Position numbers and translations under genes: made by a program. Of a DNA stretch of 64,000 bases, positions 22,307 to 34,220 are shown piece by piece (within the stretch, counting starts at the first letter, position 1; each line of letters opens with the position of its first letter). The notes under the pieces are model-generated. The model saw only the letters and a program-made list of their open reading frames with translations. It was not told where the DNA came from and ran no database searches. This DNA is from Trichosphaerium sp. ATCC 40318 (Eukaryota > Discosea > Flabellinia > Trichosidae). The stretch is from positions 16,941-80,940 of the forward strand of contig JALMLS010000550.1 in NCBI GenBank assembly GCA_038496445.1, in the 5' to 3' direction.

Positions 22307-22535
22307 GGAATTTGGCCTGAAATAGCGCTATTTTATTTTACCACTAAGCTTATTTTAAAACGCTATTCCCGGTTTGTAGTACGCACGTGACTTTCTGTAC
22401 TTATGCTCATGTAAAGTACTCCACAAGGATACACTAATGGCAAAGCTTGCAGAGTTGTAAGGCTACCTATGTTCACAAACCGTCTCGAAAAATAAGGCTT
22501 AGCGCTACCACAAAATAGCGTTTCAGGTCAAATCC
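22307..22535 (-). mobile_element. MITE, copy 1
   Basis: About 230 bp with terminal inverted repeats (left GGAATTTGGCCTGAAATAGC, right ending in TTTCAGGTCAAATCC). Its interior is the reverse complement of copies at 23911-24145 and 31833-32066, with shared blocks such as CTTGCAGAGTTG and the CACGTGACTTTCTG segment. No coding capacity, as expected for a miniature inverted-repeat element. Confidence 0.85.
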
Positions 22536-23159
22536 CAGGGAGGTTTCAAGTCTTTTAACATATTCCTATAAACTAAAGACGAATGATCTTGTGTCATTAA
22601 CAAACAAGCAGTTTGCTTCTACTCGCTCTTATGCACAAATAGTGGTGGTAAATTTTGTTAATTTTTCAAACTTTGCTTGCAATGTCATCATTGTACAAAG
22701 TAAAGTACGACTGTTCGATAGGTAACAGAATTATATTTGTACAAAAAACTCTGTTTCTATCTCAAGCGTACCTTGCGTTTTGTTGCCATTGATGTTGTGT
22801 ATTCAAAATTATGATAATTGCGTTGACTAACTTGGATTTGTTGTGATAAAGTCAGCCTTTCATTCAAATATTTTTCGAAGAACTCCAGTGAAAAAACGTT
22901 TTGAGAGAAAAAGGTGTTTTAATGTAGGACTATTTTACCAAAGCATTACTCGAAATAAAGAAGAAACGCGAAAAAACGGTCCGATCACGTTTTTTTGAAA
23001 CATGTACTTCTAGAAATAACTATTTTACGCGAAACCGCACTTCAAACACTACTCTCGCATAACTAGCGACGGTTTTTTATGTGAGTGTACTATACTAACA
23101 ATTGACTAACAACTCTGTAGACATAATATTTTCCACCAGAATAACACTAAAATCCACTC
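22536..23159. other. intergenic with dispersed repeat
   Basis: About 22741-22830 resembles 16555-16640 (see there). The rest is AT-rich with no recognised exon. Confidence 0.4.
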
Positions 23160-23405
23160 GAGTGGATTTTGGTACCTACCACATATTAACCTGTTCTGCC
23201 ACACCCACCAATGGATGACATTTTGTGAGCGAAGGTTGGGTTCTTGTCCCGAGCGAAGAGACGAGCCCGACCGAAAGCGAACAGTGCTCTATATTAGCTT
23301 GCATTCGCTGTCCCGTACTCGAATAGTGTAAACCCAAAACTGGGAATACAAATAATCCACTTGAAGGATTTTGGCCCATATTTTGTGGAAAATGTGTCGT
23401 CTGCA
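23160..23405. repeat. dispersed repeat, copy 1 (~245 bp)
   Basis: Shares most of its sequence with 26956-27202, including ACCCACCAATGGATGACATT, TTGTGAGCGAAGGT and AAGCGAACAGTGCTCTAT, in the same orientation. The ends carry AATCCACTTG/CAAGTGGATT-like inverted motifs (GTGGATTTTGGTA on the left, AATCCACTTG on the right), suggesting another small inverted-repeat transposon. Confidence 0.85.
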
Positions 23406-23910
23406 ACAACTCTTAAAGATTCTGAATAAACCAACTTTGGAACTACAATTAGAAGACAAAGCTACCTTAATCAACGCCAAGCAGATTGCTGATACTAGGA
23501 AACTAGAGCGAAAAGATGATAACACAAAGATGTAGCCCTTGTATAAACAATAATAAACAAATTGACATCACATTTGTTAGTTAGAGTTCTAACACTCTCA
23601 GTTGACTTTCTTCTATCAACTAACCAAGGAACACTAACTAAAACAATGTTGGGAGGAAGACAAAATGTCTTGTGGCTCTAGCGCAGCCAAGCATTTGTTA
23701 TATTATACAAGAACACTTGGAAAATAAAAGAAAGGTTTTACAGTTTTTAAACAAATTGAAAAGGAAATTTTTGGGTGGGATGTGGGTGATTGCTGCTCGC
23801 CATGTTGTTTAAGCTTTGTCGGTTGTTGTTGTTGTTGATTTATACGAAGTCAACTCAAGTTTACCCAAACGTCTGTAACGGAGTAAAACACGTGTACAGC
23901 CATAAATAGT
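23406..23910. other. intergenic, nothing firm
   Basis: Short open frame 23390-23535 overlaps the end of the repeat and is probably chance. CACGTG at 23889-23894. Confidence 0.4.
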
Positions 23911-24145
23911 GGATTTGACCTGAAATAACGCTATTTTGTGTTAGCGCTACTACTTATTTTTCGGGATGGTTTGTGAACGTAGGTAACCTTTTGCAACTCT
24001 GCAAGCTGTGCCATTAGTGTATCCTTATGTAGTACTTTACGTGAGCATTCGACCAGAAAGTCACGTGCGTGCTACTAATCGGGAGTGGCTGTGTACAAAG
24101 TAGGCTTATCATTACAATAAAATAGCGTTATTTCAGGTCAAATCC
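23911..24145 (+). mobile_element. MITE, copy 2
   Basis: Best-preserved of three copies. It starts GGATTTGACCTGAAATAACG and ends with the near-exact reverse complement (AGCGTTATTTCAGGTCAAATCC), giving terminal inverted repeats of roughly 25-30 bp. An internal CACGTG lies at 24062-24067 and corresponds to the same position in the other copies. No open reading frame. Confidence 0.88.
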
Positions 24146-24891
24146 AGTGGACGAAAATGGAACAGCTTTCTGTCAAGAATGGTAGTCCTTCCTCTAATTC
24201 AGTTCTAAACAGGCTAACATTAGCATGAGCGTACCTTGTAGAGTTCGGTGTCCTGTAAATTGTTTGCATGTTGGCATTGGCGATTTTTACAAAGAAAACT
24301 CGTTAAGTTTTCAGGTAGTAAATTTGAATAAAAGTTATCAATAAAAAATAGTGACAAAGTCTATTTTTACAACCAACACCTTTTTTTTTGGTAGAAGCTT
24401 TCGGTAAATAATGTACAAAAAGGCGCAACGTATATAGGTATTAAAGATGAGTTTATTATCGTCGAGTCAACATAAGTCTAGACCCGAAACGAGCATTACA
24501 CAAAAATGTACAACCTAAATTTTGGAAGCTATTGGGCACGCATAGGGTTCCGGAAATATTTTTACGTAATTCCGTAATTTCTTGACTTTTTTGACAAAAC
24601 ATCACCTAAGCTTGAACTAGAATCCCCGTTGTTGACAAGGGAAAGAAATTCCGGAATACTACATAACCTTATACATCCATTACCGAAAAAACCGAAAAAC
24701 TTGACGTGTGTCAATTCTAAAAATAACAATCTGTTTAATAAAACACTCATGACACTCATGAATGTTAATTAGCTCTCTAAACGTAAAGACCGGACAGGTT
24801 TAAATTTAGTCACACCAAAACCACATAATCATTATCTAAATTTAGTGCTTATTAAAAATCATAAAAGCTATTTTCGTACACACAACGCAAC
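24146..24891. other. intergenic, about 0.75 kb
   Basis: Upstream region of the LamG-like gene. AT-rich; nothing recognised apart from the promoter it must contain. Confidence 0.4.
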
Positions 24892-26123
24892 ATGTACAAC
24901 ACACAAGCTGTTGTATCTTTCTGTTTTGTAGTCGCATTCATGCAACTAGCAGTCGCTCAGACTCTAGTACATGAATTTAACCTTGACGGCAACCTATCAG
25001 ATAGCATTGGTAATGGGTACGCTGGAAACGCCTTTTGAATGAGTTTCTGACTGTTTCTCGAAATAGAAACTTAACAATAGGCATACCAGAGGTCTACAAC
25101 ATGACAGAGGGCTGTCTAGAGCTTCCAGCTGCTACAAACCCATTCCTGATACTAAACAACCCTGTCGCGCTTATAAACAACCCATACACTATTGTGATAC
25201 AACTTGCTATTGATATACCGACTACCACCGAGTGGGGGAGAATCCTTGGATGGGATTCTACCACGGATAATGGATTTTACGCTAACAGGCAAAAACTTAC
25301 TATTGCTGGATCAGAAGGTTCTAGTACTATTGATTCGCTTCAAAGTGGTTTCATGTCAATCTTTTTCGCGTACGTCAGCAACCAAATTGAGTTCAAAAAC
25401 ACATGTTCAGTTAACTAACATTTCGTTCATTTCAGGTATGATCCGTCAACACGAAGTACTTCTTATGGTATTATTGAAGATTCATCAATACTGGTATCAA
25501 CTATCAGTTCTACTTTACCAACTATTACAGATAATGTACGAATATTGACAGATGAAACTAGTGGTGGCGGAACCGAGCATTTTAAGTCTTGTGTGTATAC
25601 GTTGATGTTCTATTCTGGAGATTTTATTCCAACACTGAACGCACCCCCATTTACTAGGCGTCCGAGTGCTCCAACTACTATACCTCCGACTACTGCGTCT
25701 CCGACTACTACGCCTCCAACTACTGCGCCTCCAACTACTGCGCCTCCAACTACTGCGCCTCCGACTACTGCGCCTCCAACTACTGCGCCTCCAACTACTA
25801 TACCTCCGACTACTGCGCCTCCGACTACTGCGCCTCCAACTACTGCGCCTCCGACTATACCTCGGACTACAACACCAACTACTACACCTCCAACTACTGT
25901 GACTCCAAATACTACCCCAACAACCGAACCGCCAACTGCTACTCCAACTGTACCTCCAACCACTCTAACAGGTGTAATTCAAACAAATGCACCTACTTCT
26001 GTATCGCCTACAACTATTTCTCCAACGACTGATCAAACACCGGGAGCAATATCTTGCTCTTACATTTCAATACCTTCACTAACTGTGTTGTTTGTTACTA
26101 TGTTTGCATTACTTGTATTATAA
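24892..26123 (+). CDS. LamG/concanavalin-like surface protein with Thr-Pro mucin stalk and GPI-type tail
   Basis: Three exons: 24892-25016, 25067-25369, 25436-26123; 371 aa. Signal peptide to about residue 23 (ends AVAQ). The ectodomain starts EFNLDGNLSDSIGNG and continues YNMTEGCLELP and RILGWDSTTDNGFY, a pattern typical of LamG/concanavalin-type lectin folds. From about residue 215 a low-complexity stalk of (PTTAPPT)n repeats follows, probably O-glycosylated. The C-terminus is a hydrophobic tail (SLTVLFVTMFALLVL) with no residues after it, as in GPI-anchored proteins. AATAAA at 26122-26127 overlaps the stop codon. Likely a glycan-binding or adhesive cell-surface protein. Similar Thr-Pro-rich remnants occur at 50000-50096. 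Confidence 0.85.
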
Positions 26124-26955
26124 TAAAGTCTTGCACATGTTTGTTTTATTGTGTCTTTAATGCCTTGTCAAACTTTAAATTTAGTACGTACAGCTCCAAG
26201 GAAAGGCAAGTTAAAATAAAGCAATAAAGTACGGTGTCGTGTGACGTAATAAGTCACCATACTCTGAACCTTTCATTAGGATTTTTTCTTTTCTTGTTGT
26301 TTTCTTAGCTGTTGTCAACTCCTGAGATTCTAGGACTAACAGACGGATATGTTTGACACTTATAGCGTTGATGCTCCTTCAAGACGCTCACTGACTTTGA
26401 AGAGTCTTGGCAAGCAAGTTGATTTGTGATAATTGCTGGAACGCCTCGGATCTATGAAAACGAAAGTAATCCCCTACAAGGTTGGAACTTTGAAGCAAAG
26501 GTTGTAATGTGATGGTAGTAATATCAAGAAACACACCAATATTGCTTTTGATATTACTCTAAAAAAAATACATCTTCGTCCAAAGTGGTAACTGGTTCTA
26601 TAAAGAATAAGAAGAGATGTGAAACCACAGCACGTTTTGAAGACTTGTGGCTTACCAAGTACTTGAAATAGATTTCAATTATGCTTTGAGGGTGATTCAA
26701 ACAGTGAGAGCTTCACCAATAGTAACACAACGCCAATAACAACAGAAATCTATGTGAGCTAGTTACAAAAAGCGAAAAGAAGGAAAAAGAAAACAACATA
26801 TCACGCTGTTAGTGTTGGTACCTTGTGGGAACAAAAAAGAACCCTGAAGTTGTAATTCTCCTTTAACAATCATAGTACAATTGTCAATATCAATACTTGG
26901 ATTTTCTGTTGTGATTGTACTCTCGCAGGAAGAGATTTTATACTGAATCTGACGC
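26124..26955. other. intergenic, possible gene remnant on minus strand
   Basis: Minus strand 26957-26820 has an exon-like stretch (CESTITTENPSIDIDN, MIVKGELQLQGSFLFPQ) ending at a GTACC donor. A further minus-strand stretch near 26740-26670 reads a membrane-helix-like ISVVIGVVLLLVKLSLFES. The two do not join in phase and the upstream side is occupied by the ~245-bp repeat. Possibly a gene broken by repeat insertion. Confidence 0.3.
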
Positions 26956-27202
26956 AAGTGGATTTTGGTAACTAGTCACATATTAACCTGTGCTGCCATA
27001 CCCACCAATGGATGACATTTTGTGAGCGAAGGTCGGGTTCTTGTCCCAAGCGAAGAGATGGGCCGACTGAAAGCGAACAGTGCTCTATGTTGGCTTGCAT
27101 TCGCTGTCCCATACTCGAATAGTGTTAAATCGAAACTGGGAATACAAAGAATCCACTTGAGTGGATATTGGTGCATATTTTGTGGAAAAATATGTCATCT
27201 GC
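26956..27202. repeat. dispersed repeat, copy 2 (~245 bp)
   Basis: Direct copy of 23160-23405 with scattered substitutions and small indels. It ends with AATCCACTTGAGTGGAT, a palindrome-like boundary. Any open frame here is repeat-derived. Confidence 0.85.
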
Positions 27203-27734
27203 TGTACTCTCAGAACCCTTTTCAAGTACGATTGTATGCTTTGATCTATCAGTACCCGTTCCCTACAATAATAAAACGTGAGTTTTTCAAATGACCGCTA
27301 CAATAAGTCTAATTTTTTCAAGATAAACACGAAGGACTACACTTCAACGGCTTATTGGAGGAACGCTAACACTAGGCATTGTCATTAAGCGTTCTTTGCC
27401 ATTTCTGTACGGCCGCATGGCTTAAAAACCAAACTTTTCCAGCCTTTGCTATGGTATAAAACGAGCGCGAACATGTGTATTGTAGCGTAAGAATCCTTTT
27501 TTGTAAATGACTGACTTAACACTGTAAATTTTCTGTACTTCCTTAAGGAGTATACTCCTTTTAATACATACTAACAAACCAATGTGGATACCTACACACT
27601 TCCGTATTTATGTCAATACTCAAAGACAGCCGAATCACATAGCCACAAATAAAAACTAAAAAAACTGTTTCCAAACTACCAAAAGGACGCTCGTGATTCT
27701 TTTTTTACATTCACTTTCCGTATTATCTTCACCC
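27203..27734. other. intergenic, about 0.5 kb
   Basis: Upstream region of the metalloprotease gene. No exon recognised. Confidence 0.4.
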
Positions 27735-29784
27735 ATGCGCACCCTCTTATTATTATCACTAGTAATCATTTTCTGTACGAGTACGTTCCCAAACGATAAG
27801 ACATTTAAAAGCTACAAAAATGACACGTGCTCTTCCAACACTGTTGTAGGTATCCTAGTACTGTCTCATGACGTACACTCACATGGTACGTACTATTTCC
27901 TCTTTACAGAACCACTATATTTACACCTACCATAGACACCAGCGGATGTGCTTATACTCACAGTAGCCGCAACAACATCATTGACGCTAAAGAAATCTTA
28001 AAAAATCGCGCAAAGAAAAGGGCTGTTCAAGGGACTGTACCTTCAAAATTAAACGTTGTATACGCCGACGGAGTATCTCAAGATTTTCAAAAAGAATTCA
28101 GCGCTGCAGCAGCGATATGGGTACCGCTTCCATCAAACCAAAAAAGCTGTAAACTAAACCCATTTGCACTTAGGAAACTATCATCGAAAGTTCCGGTGTC
28201 AATGTTACGATTAACTTTGCTACAACAGATCAACTTCCTACAGGCGTACTAGGCTCTACAGATGCAGTAGAGATGACAGTATTTGTTAATGATGTTCTGT
28301 ACGTCGAATACTTTTTTAAAACTAATAGTCACGTGATAAACACGTTTTTTCTAACAATAGTTCTAGTAATTTCTTAGAGCCAAATCTTGGCCTTCCACCG
28401 AATACAATTCAATCACCTATTGCTTGGAAGAAACCTGATAGCCTTTTTCTGGATGATTTTATTGTTGGTACAAAGGCAAACTACAAGGTATCATCATAGA
28501 TGTCGATAAAATTCCTAACTGCTTGCAAAGTTGCTTTTTGGTTCGAAAGATCTTGACAACGATTTTGGTGATAGTGACGGAAGTATAGTCTTTAGTAGCA
28601 CTATTGACTTTGACTTTGATCTTACTGATGGTGTCGAGCCTGGAAAGAGACCTTTATTGAACGTTGCATGGCATGAAATTGGACATCTTCTTGGTTTCAC
28701 ATCAGGCGTTGACAAAAGTGCGAACCAGAAAACAACCAAAGCTAACTCTGACTTTCTGTTTTAGTTGAGTTTTTTCTTGTGAACCCACAGTTGAATGAAA
28801 CAGTTGTTGAGGCTAGAATACTTGATATCTTTCGCGTTCCTGAAGGCGGTACTGATTTATCTGGAGTAAGATCTCTGATACCAGGTTCGATTGTATACCA
28901 CGTGGCGTTGACTAAATTTGGTTTAGGTGAAAACGTCACTTTTCTAAGGACAGATGGCTTTGTTGGTCCAAATTATTCTACTGGAATGCAACTAGGAGAT
29001 GGAAGACAAGCAAGTCATTGGGAAGATAATAAAGGCTTTGGTACGAACTTAATTTTACACTGAAGAGCAAAACGTGGATTTCCTTTACACCTTTAAGTTG
29101 TTATTAGAAATGTTACAACATTAATAACGCTTACTAGGTATGATGGATCCTACAATTGGATCAGGTGAAGTAACTGGAATAACAGAGAATGATTTATTAG
29201 CGTTCAGACAGCTGGGATTCTTTGTAAACTGTTCGTTCAACAAAGAAGATCAACGACTTTTTTTTTTCCTAACTCTTGTTAGTCGCACAAAAACCAGTTG
29301 TATTCTTTGTAAATGTCACATCAGATATTCCTCCAACTTCTTCACCATTAGACGCGAATCCTGGTTCTGAGCTTGTTATTAATGGCTTGTTCTTTTACGA
29401 TTATGACCTGAAGTGTATCTTCGACAACGGACAAAACTCGACAGCAATATCAAGCCATCAAAATGGCCAACTGGTACGGTTCTAGCTTTTCAGAGTGTAA
29501 GCTTTATTTCTTTATTTATTTCTTGCTAGACATGCGTTGTACCTGCAACAGTCATTGGTGATATATCTTCATTCAGTGTATCTTCACAAGGTCTACAAAG
29601 CGATATCATGGCTTTTAGTGTAGATGAAACTCCTAAAGAAGTACCTACATCAGAACCAACTGATGCGCCAACGGAACAAACAACACAACCACCATCTATG
29701 ACTGTAGCACCTAGTTCCGCTTTTAAAACATACATATCTCTAAGCTTGTTGTACACACTAGCAGTTGTATACCTTGTTATCTAA
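27735..29784 (+). CDS. secreted/GPI-type zinc metalloprotease with TIG-like domain
   Basis: Nine exons: 27735-27885, 27936-28120, 28174-28298, 28361-28487, 28531-28717, 28765-29040, 29138-29230, 29283-29473, 29530-29784; 529 aa. Signal peptide MRTLLLLSLVIIFC. The catalytic core has WHEIGHLLGFTSGVD (His244, Glu245, His248). It then has ILDIFRVP, a QASHWEDNKGFG segment, MMDPTIGSG and a helix DLLAFRQLGF. This order resembles the bacterial NF038122-type metalloprotease family. A later domain (GSELVINGLFFYDYD to TCVVP) looks like an IPT/TIG immunoglobulin-like fold. A Thr/Pro-rich segment and a hydrophobic C-terminus (YISLSLLYTLAVVYLVI) suggest a GPI anchor. The third zinc ligand is not obvious, since the position three after the Gly is Ser. 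The donor of exon 7 (GTTCGT) is unusual. AATAAA at about 29822. Confidence 0.85.
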
Positions 29785-30077
29785 ATGAGAGGTTGAATAA
29801 GTAATAGTCTCAAACTCAAAAAATAAAATGTTCTATCTATGTGGTTCTTACTTTATTGGTTTTTGAGACTCAGCTTTTTAAAGTCTCATCTAAAAATACA
29901 ATGGTTCTTATAATTACACTCCAGGCCAGTGATTAATCTTCAAATACTGCTGTACGACATTGTACAGCAAATGCTTCTGGTGGTTGATTTTCTTGTTTTT
30001 TTCTGTTTTGGTTTTTATTTTTTTCTTTGAAAGGTTCTCCTTCAATGCAGTCACACTTCCGTGTTGTTGTATAGATG

Positions 30078-31658
30078 TCATGTTGTTTGTGCAAAGGTTT
30101 TGTAGCTTGATGATTTTTTCAACCAGTTGGTAGTACGCTCTCTTTGTGGGACAGTAGAGGTACCATTAATAGACGTGTCATTAACCGAAGAATAGACTTG
30201 AGAATCATGGACTTCATCACCATCAGGATCTGGTAGACCATCTTCAAGAGCGGCCTTTTTCCATACCCAACGAGCATATATAACCACACCAACAACTACA
30301 GCAATCTAAAACAAAAACTACGTAAGAAAAAGCCGAAAAAAACAAAAACAAACAAGCGTACAGTTACAAAGACTTCTACGCCAAGAATAGCATATTCAGC
30401 AGGTGTAAACTTCAATTTACCGCAGCTAATATCACTTAAGGACTTGACCCGAGATCCAACAAAAGTTAAGGCGAGTTCAACAGGAGCCAAGGTCAAAACA
30501 CTCGTCTGAAAGAAAATGTTAATAGAAGTCCAAAAAAAAAAAAAAAAAAAAAAGAAAAACAACTTCTCCACACGCACAATAAAGCAAGGAAGGAAAAATA
30601 TGTTAGACACAGCAAGTATAGCGTTCTGAACGCCAAATGTAATAGGTAAAAATCTCGTCAGGATAGTAAATTTAAGCGGATGTCGTTCAAGAAGTTCTGA
30701 CATTATTGACAGCTTCCTAATAAGGTCAATTATCAGATAAACCATTTTGTAAATCACGTGATAATTAATACCAAAGCGTACTTATTTTTTTGTATATAAG
30801 CTAGTAGTTGAGCATGAAAACATGTCCTACACGAGAAGAGTTATACACTTAAACCTTCAAAAGGCGTGAAAAAAAGTTGTTTACCTTAAAATCGGAAACA
30901 CTATAAGCATGCTTAATGTACTTCCTCCTGCAGCTGTAGCAAGACCATACCATATACCTATATTTATTTAGTATACGTCTATACCAAAAAAATCCAAAAA
31001 CAAGACCTACATACCGTACAAAAAGCCACAAGCGCTAAACAAAAATTGATTAAAAAAAAAGGATAACAAAAAAATGAAACGTCATATTTTCGCGTTGTAG
31101 TGAACACGTGACGAAATTACAAACAAATAAAAAGACGATTTGGCTGTCTTCAAGTGTCACCAAAAAATCAATTTAACTCAAATCCCTGATTTAAGTGTTC
31201 CGTACGTGCACAAAGCGATCCAAACTATTTGTTTGATGAGTTTTAACAACATGTGAACAATTGGGAATAAAAAGCGCACCAAATACAAAAGGAAACCCAG
31301 AAGGAATAAAAGCTGCCGCCAGTAGTACGTTTCCCCAAGGTCCAAGCATTTTTACGTACTTGAAAAACTAATCGCAAAAAAACAGGATGTCAGCTCCTTG
31401 TTTTGACGTTTTGTTTGTTTTAGACGTACCTTTTCCATGTATCCTGCCTTTCCTAGGTAATATAAAGCGCCTCCAGCCCCTCCAAAGAAAATTAAAGCAA
31501 AAATGACTTTTAGAACCGTCTTAGCCTATTATACCGTTAAATAAACGTTTTTTACAACAATAGAGGCGTACACTACAATATTTACATCGTCTCTTTTGTT
31601 TAATAGGTACGCTATGTTGCTCAACGTCATCCTCACGCTCATGAGTAGTTGGATTCAT
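30078..31658 (-). CDS. TVP38/TMEM64-type (VTT domain) membrane protein
   Basis: Eight exons on the minus strand: 31658-31572, 31525-31430, 31367-31280, 31034-31020, 30957-30885, 30716-30578, 30505-30368, 30305-30078; 287 aa. A cytoplasmic N-terminus (RRCKYC) is followed by helix 1 (VLKVIFALIFFGGAGGALYY), LGPWGNVLLAAAFIPSGFPF, IWYGLATAAGGSTLSMLIVF, then the diagnostic RHPLKFTILTRFLPITFGVQN-type loop and further helices. The loop and PSGFPF motif are hallmarks of the VTT/DedA-related TVP38/TMEM64 family, which acts in Golgi/ER membranes and lipid handling. The C-terminus is an acidic, probably cytosolic tail. Exon 4 is only 15 nt, and its boundaries were chosen because they alone keep the reading frame. 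CACGTG at 31105-31110 lies in the long intron 3. Confidence 0.82.
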
Positions 31659-31832
31659 TAAAGAATCAAAGAAATGTCAAACGACAAGCGAGGAAAAAAA
31701 GGTTTAAGGCACGACATTGCCAAAAGTGCCCTTAACTAAATTAGAAGGGACTATAATCTTTAGGCATTATTATAACAGTAATTAGGCACAGATAGCCTTC
31801 ACTGATTAGGATCTATGGCTGCTTTGCACATC

Positions 31833-32066
31833 GGTTTTGAATTGAATAACGCCATTTTGTGTTAGTGCTAAGCCTGATTTTTCGGGACGGTTTTCTGAAC
31901 ATATGTAGCCCTTTGCAACTCTGCAAGCTATACCGTGAGTATATCCTCATGCAGTGCTTAACATGAGAATAATAACAGAAAGTCACGTGCATGCTACAAA
32001 TTGGGAGTGGCTTTGTACAAGTAGGCTTAACGCTAAAATAGCATAGAGTTATTTCAGGTCAAATCC
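31833..32066 (+). mobile_element. MITE, copy 3
   Basis: Same orientation as copy 2, about 80-85% similar by eye. The left terminal repeat is decayed (GGTTTTGAATTGAATAACG) while the right is intact (TTATTTCAGGTCAAATCC). The internal CACGTG is at 31984-31989. Confidence 0.85.
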
Positions 32067-32458
32067 ATAAATTACTGTTAACAGAATGGTAATTTTCTAA
32101 AACACGTGACTGTGAAAGTACATTCAAATCAATGACGTAAAGGTACTCTAAGTGTTTTAGTCAGTAAATAGGTAGTCTAAGGACTTACCACCTTTACATA
32201 GCAGCCAGTTTGTTTTACTTTTAGTGATGTTTTTTATTGTTTTATTGCCTCACCTTGCCTAGTACACTGTGATCTGGTATCACAGTTTGCATCTATTGAG
32301 GGATCACTTGTACCCACTGTAGGCATGTCAAGCACATTGAAATCATGTCCTCCTAAAAATACGTGTCGAAAATAAAATCTAAACATTAATGGTGAAAAAC
32401 ACTGTAGAAGTACAAACGGTGTCAATATACTAACTAAGGTGACGCTATGTAATGTATT

Positions 32459-34220
32459 TTAAAGAGCATTTTTACGTTTTGCTTTGATGACCTTGATACG
32501 TTCGAGTGGACTGAATTCAAGCTCTTTCAGCACTTCTGAGGTTATGTCACCAGGTTCAATACCTGCTTCATCCATCAATGATCCAAGTTCCTGTGCTCTT
32601 GCACTTGAAATACCCAACCTCATCAATGCCGACTTCCAATCAAATTTCTCAGTAGCAATTGATTGATTCTCTTGAGGTGGAAAGAAATCCGACTAAATAA
32701 ACATGATTAACTTCAATCATAAAATCAGAAAAAAGAGATAGGCCTTTGTGTCAGCAACTGAGACGTGAGGTTTGTCATTCCATGATTCTCGAGATAAGAA
32801 TACACTTTTATAGCTTGGTGAAGCAGGCTCAGGTTGTAATGTTAGAGATACATGTTCACCCTAAATCCTGTGAGCATAATTTTTTGGTTAATAGTGTAGT
32901 ACTTACATGAATGTATTCTTCTTGATTTTGGTGTATTTTTAAGGCTTCAAAAGCATCTTGAATCATATCAAGATGTTCAGGAGCATCTCCAAACTTGGTG
33001 TAATCACGATCGGTATCAATCACAGCTTTTGATAAGTACTTGTCTTTGTCTTCTTTTATATCGTCTTTATCTATGCTTGTTTTATTGACCTTGGTATTTC
33101 GTTGTTTAAGATGAGTTTGCTTAAATAATGTGTCAAATAAATAGATAAGGATATGAATAAGATGACAAAGTACCTTTTTGTGATTGCTGAATGTCAATTT
33201 TTGTGTTGAAGATTCTCCATAATCATTATCACCTCCTGTAACCAATCTGAAATCATGAGATATTGCCAAGTAATGATGTGATTTATTGGCAAACTCAAGA
33301 TATTTTCCAGGTAATTTTAATGGTTTGTTTGAATAGAACGAATCAATCCATTTCCCATCACCCCAACCAAACAAACAACCTTCATCATCAATCGCAAATG
33401 ATGACCAATAACCAGCATGGACAGATACGATGTTATTCAGTCCTTTGATGATACCTTGGCCGTACTTGTCATCAATACCCAACCCAAGACACCCACTGTA
33501 GTTGTATCCAAAAGAAAATACTTGTCCTGACTTGAGGAGAACAAGCACATGATAATCACCAATGGCAATATCAGTGGCATCTTCAATGTTTGGAACACAT
33601 GAAATTGTCTTTGGATTCAAGAATAATGCTTTATCGTTTGCTTCATCTTTTGTTGTTCCCCAAAGAAAGACATGACCTGTTGATGTCATTGCTCCACTTA
33701 CATACCGATTAGTTTGAATTTTTTGAATATTTTCAAGATGAGGAATGACTGTTGGCGATGTAACTTTCTCCTCGTCGAATGAATGACCCAATCCATGAAA
33801 TCTGTTGTCTCCCCAAGAGTAGACATGGCCTGAATGTGATAACGCCATACTCACATGATAGGCAGTGACTTTTGTGATATTGTTGAGATTTGGAACACGT
33901 CTTGGCGACGAAATAGGTGACTTGAAGTGACTCAGACCCAATGAACCGTATACATTACAGCCCCATGAATACACAATACCGTTTGAATCAACTGCAAGGT
34001 TATGTTCATATCCAGCAGCAATACATACGATATTTATGACTGACGTTATTGGTCTTGCGATAGAACTCTTTTTTTCGTCTGTATTACCCAATTGACGCTG
34101 ATCGTTTTGTCCCCACGTGTAAACGAAGCCATCGTCTGCGATTACCATTGAATGTGAGAAACCAGTGGCCAAACGGTTAACATATTGTAAATTAACCGAC
34201 AAAGTTTGTGGTTCTGCCAT
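32459..34220 (-). CDS. RCC1-repeat + SAM-like domain protein, paralog R1
   Basis: Four exons: 34220-33174, 33119-32907, 32860-32744, 32692-32459; 536 aa. Residues 1-349 form about seven RCC1 blades (for example DDGFVYTWGQNDQRQLGN, SNGIVYSWGCN, GQVFSFGYNYSGCLGLG), a beta-propeller found in Ran exchange factors and many ubiquitin or scaffold proteins. A charged linker (KFGDAPEHLDMIQDAFEALK) and a PHVSVADTK motif precede a C-terminal SAM-like helix bundle (LMRLGISSARAQELGS to SPLERIKVIKAKRK). Paralogs: R2 46852-48642, R3 50692-52472, R4 57580-59376. The third intron of R1 lacks the GTGCCT donor seen in R3 and reads GCCTAT, so it is either a GC-AG intron or a damaged splice site. If unspliced, the SAM domain would be lost. 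Confidence 0.85.

Noticed and set aside
25610-25963. Long open frame of Val/Gly repeats on the minus strand
   Set aside because: It is the antisense shadow of the Thr-Pro stalk of the LamG-like gene; it has no start context or splice support of its own.
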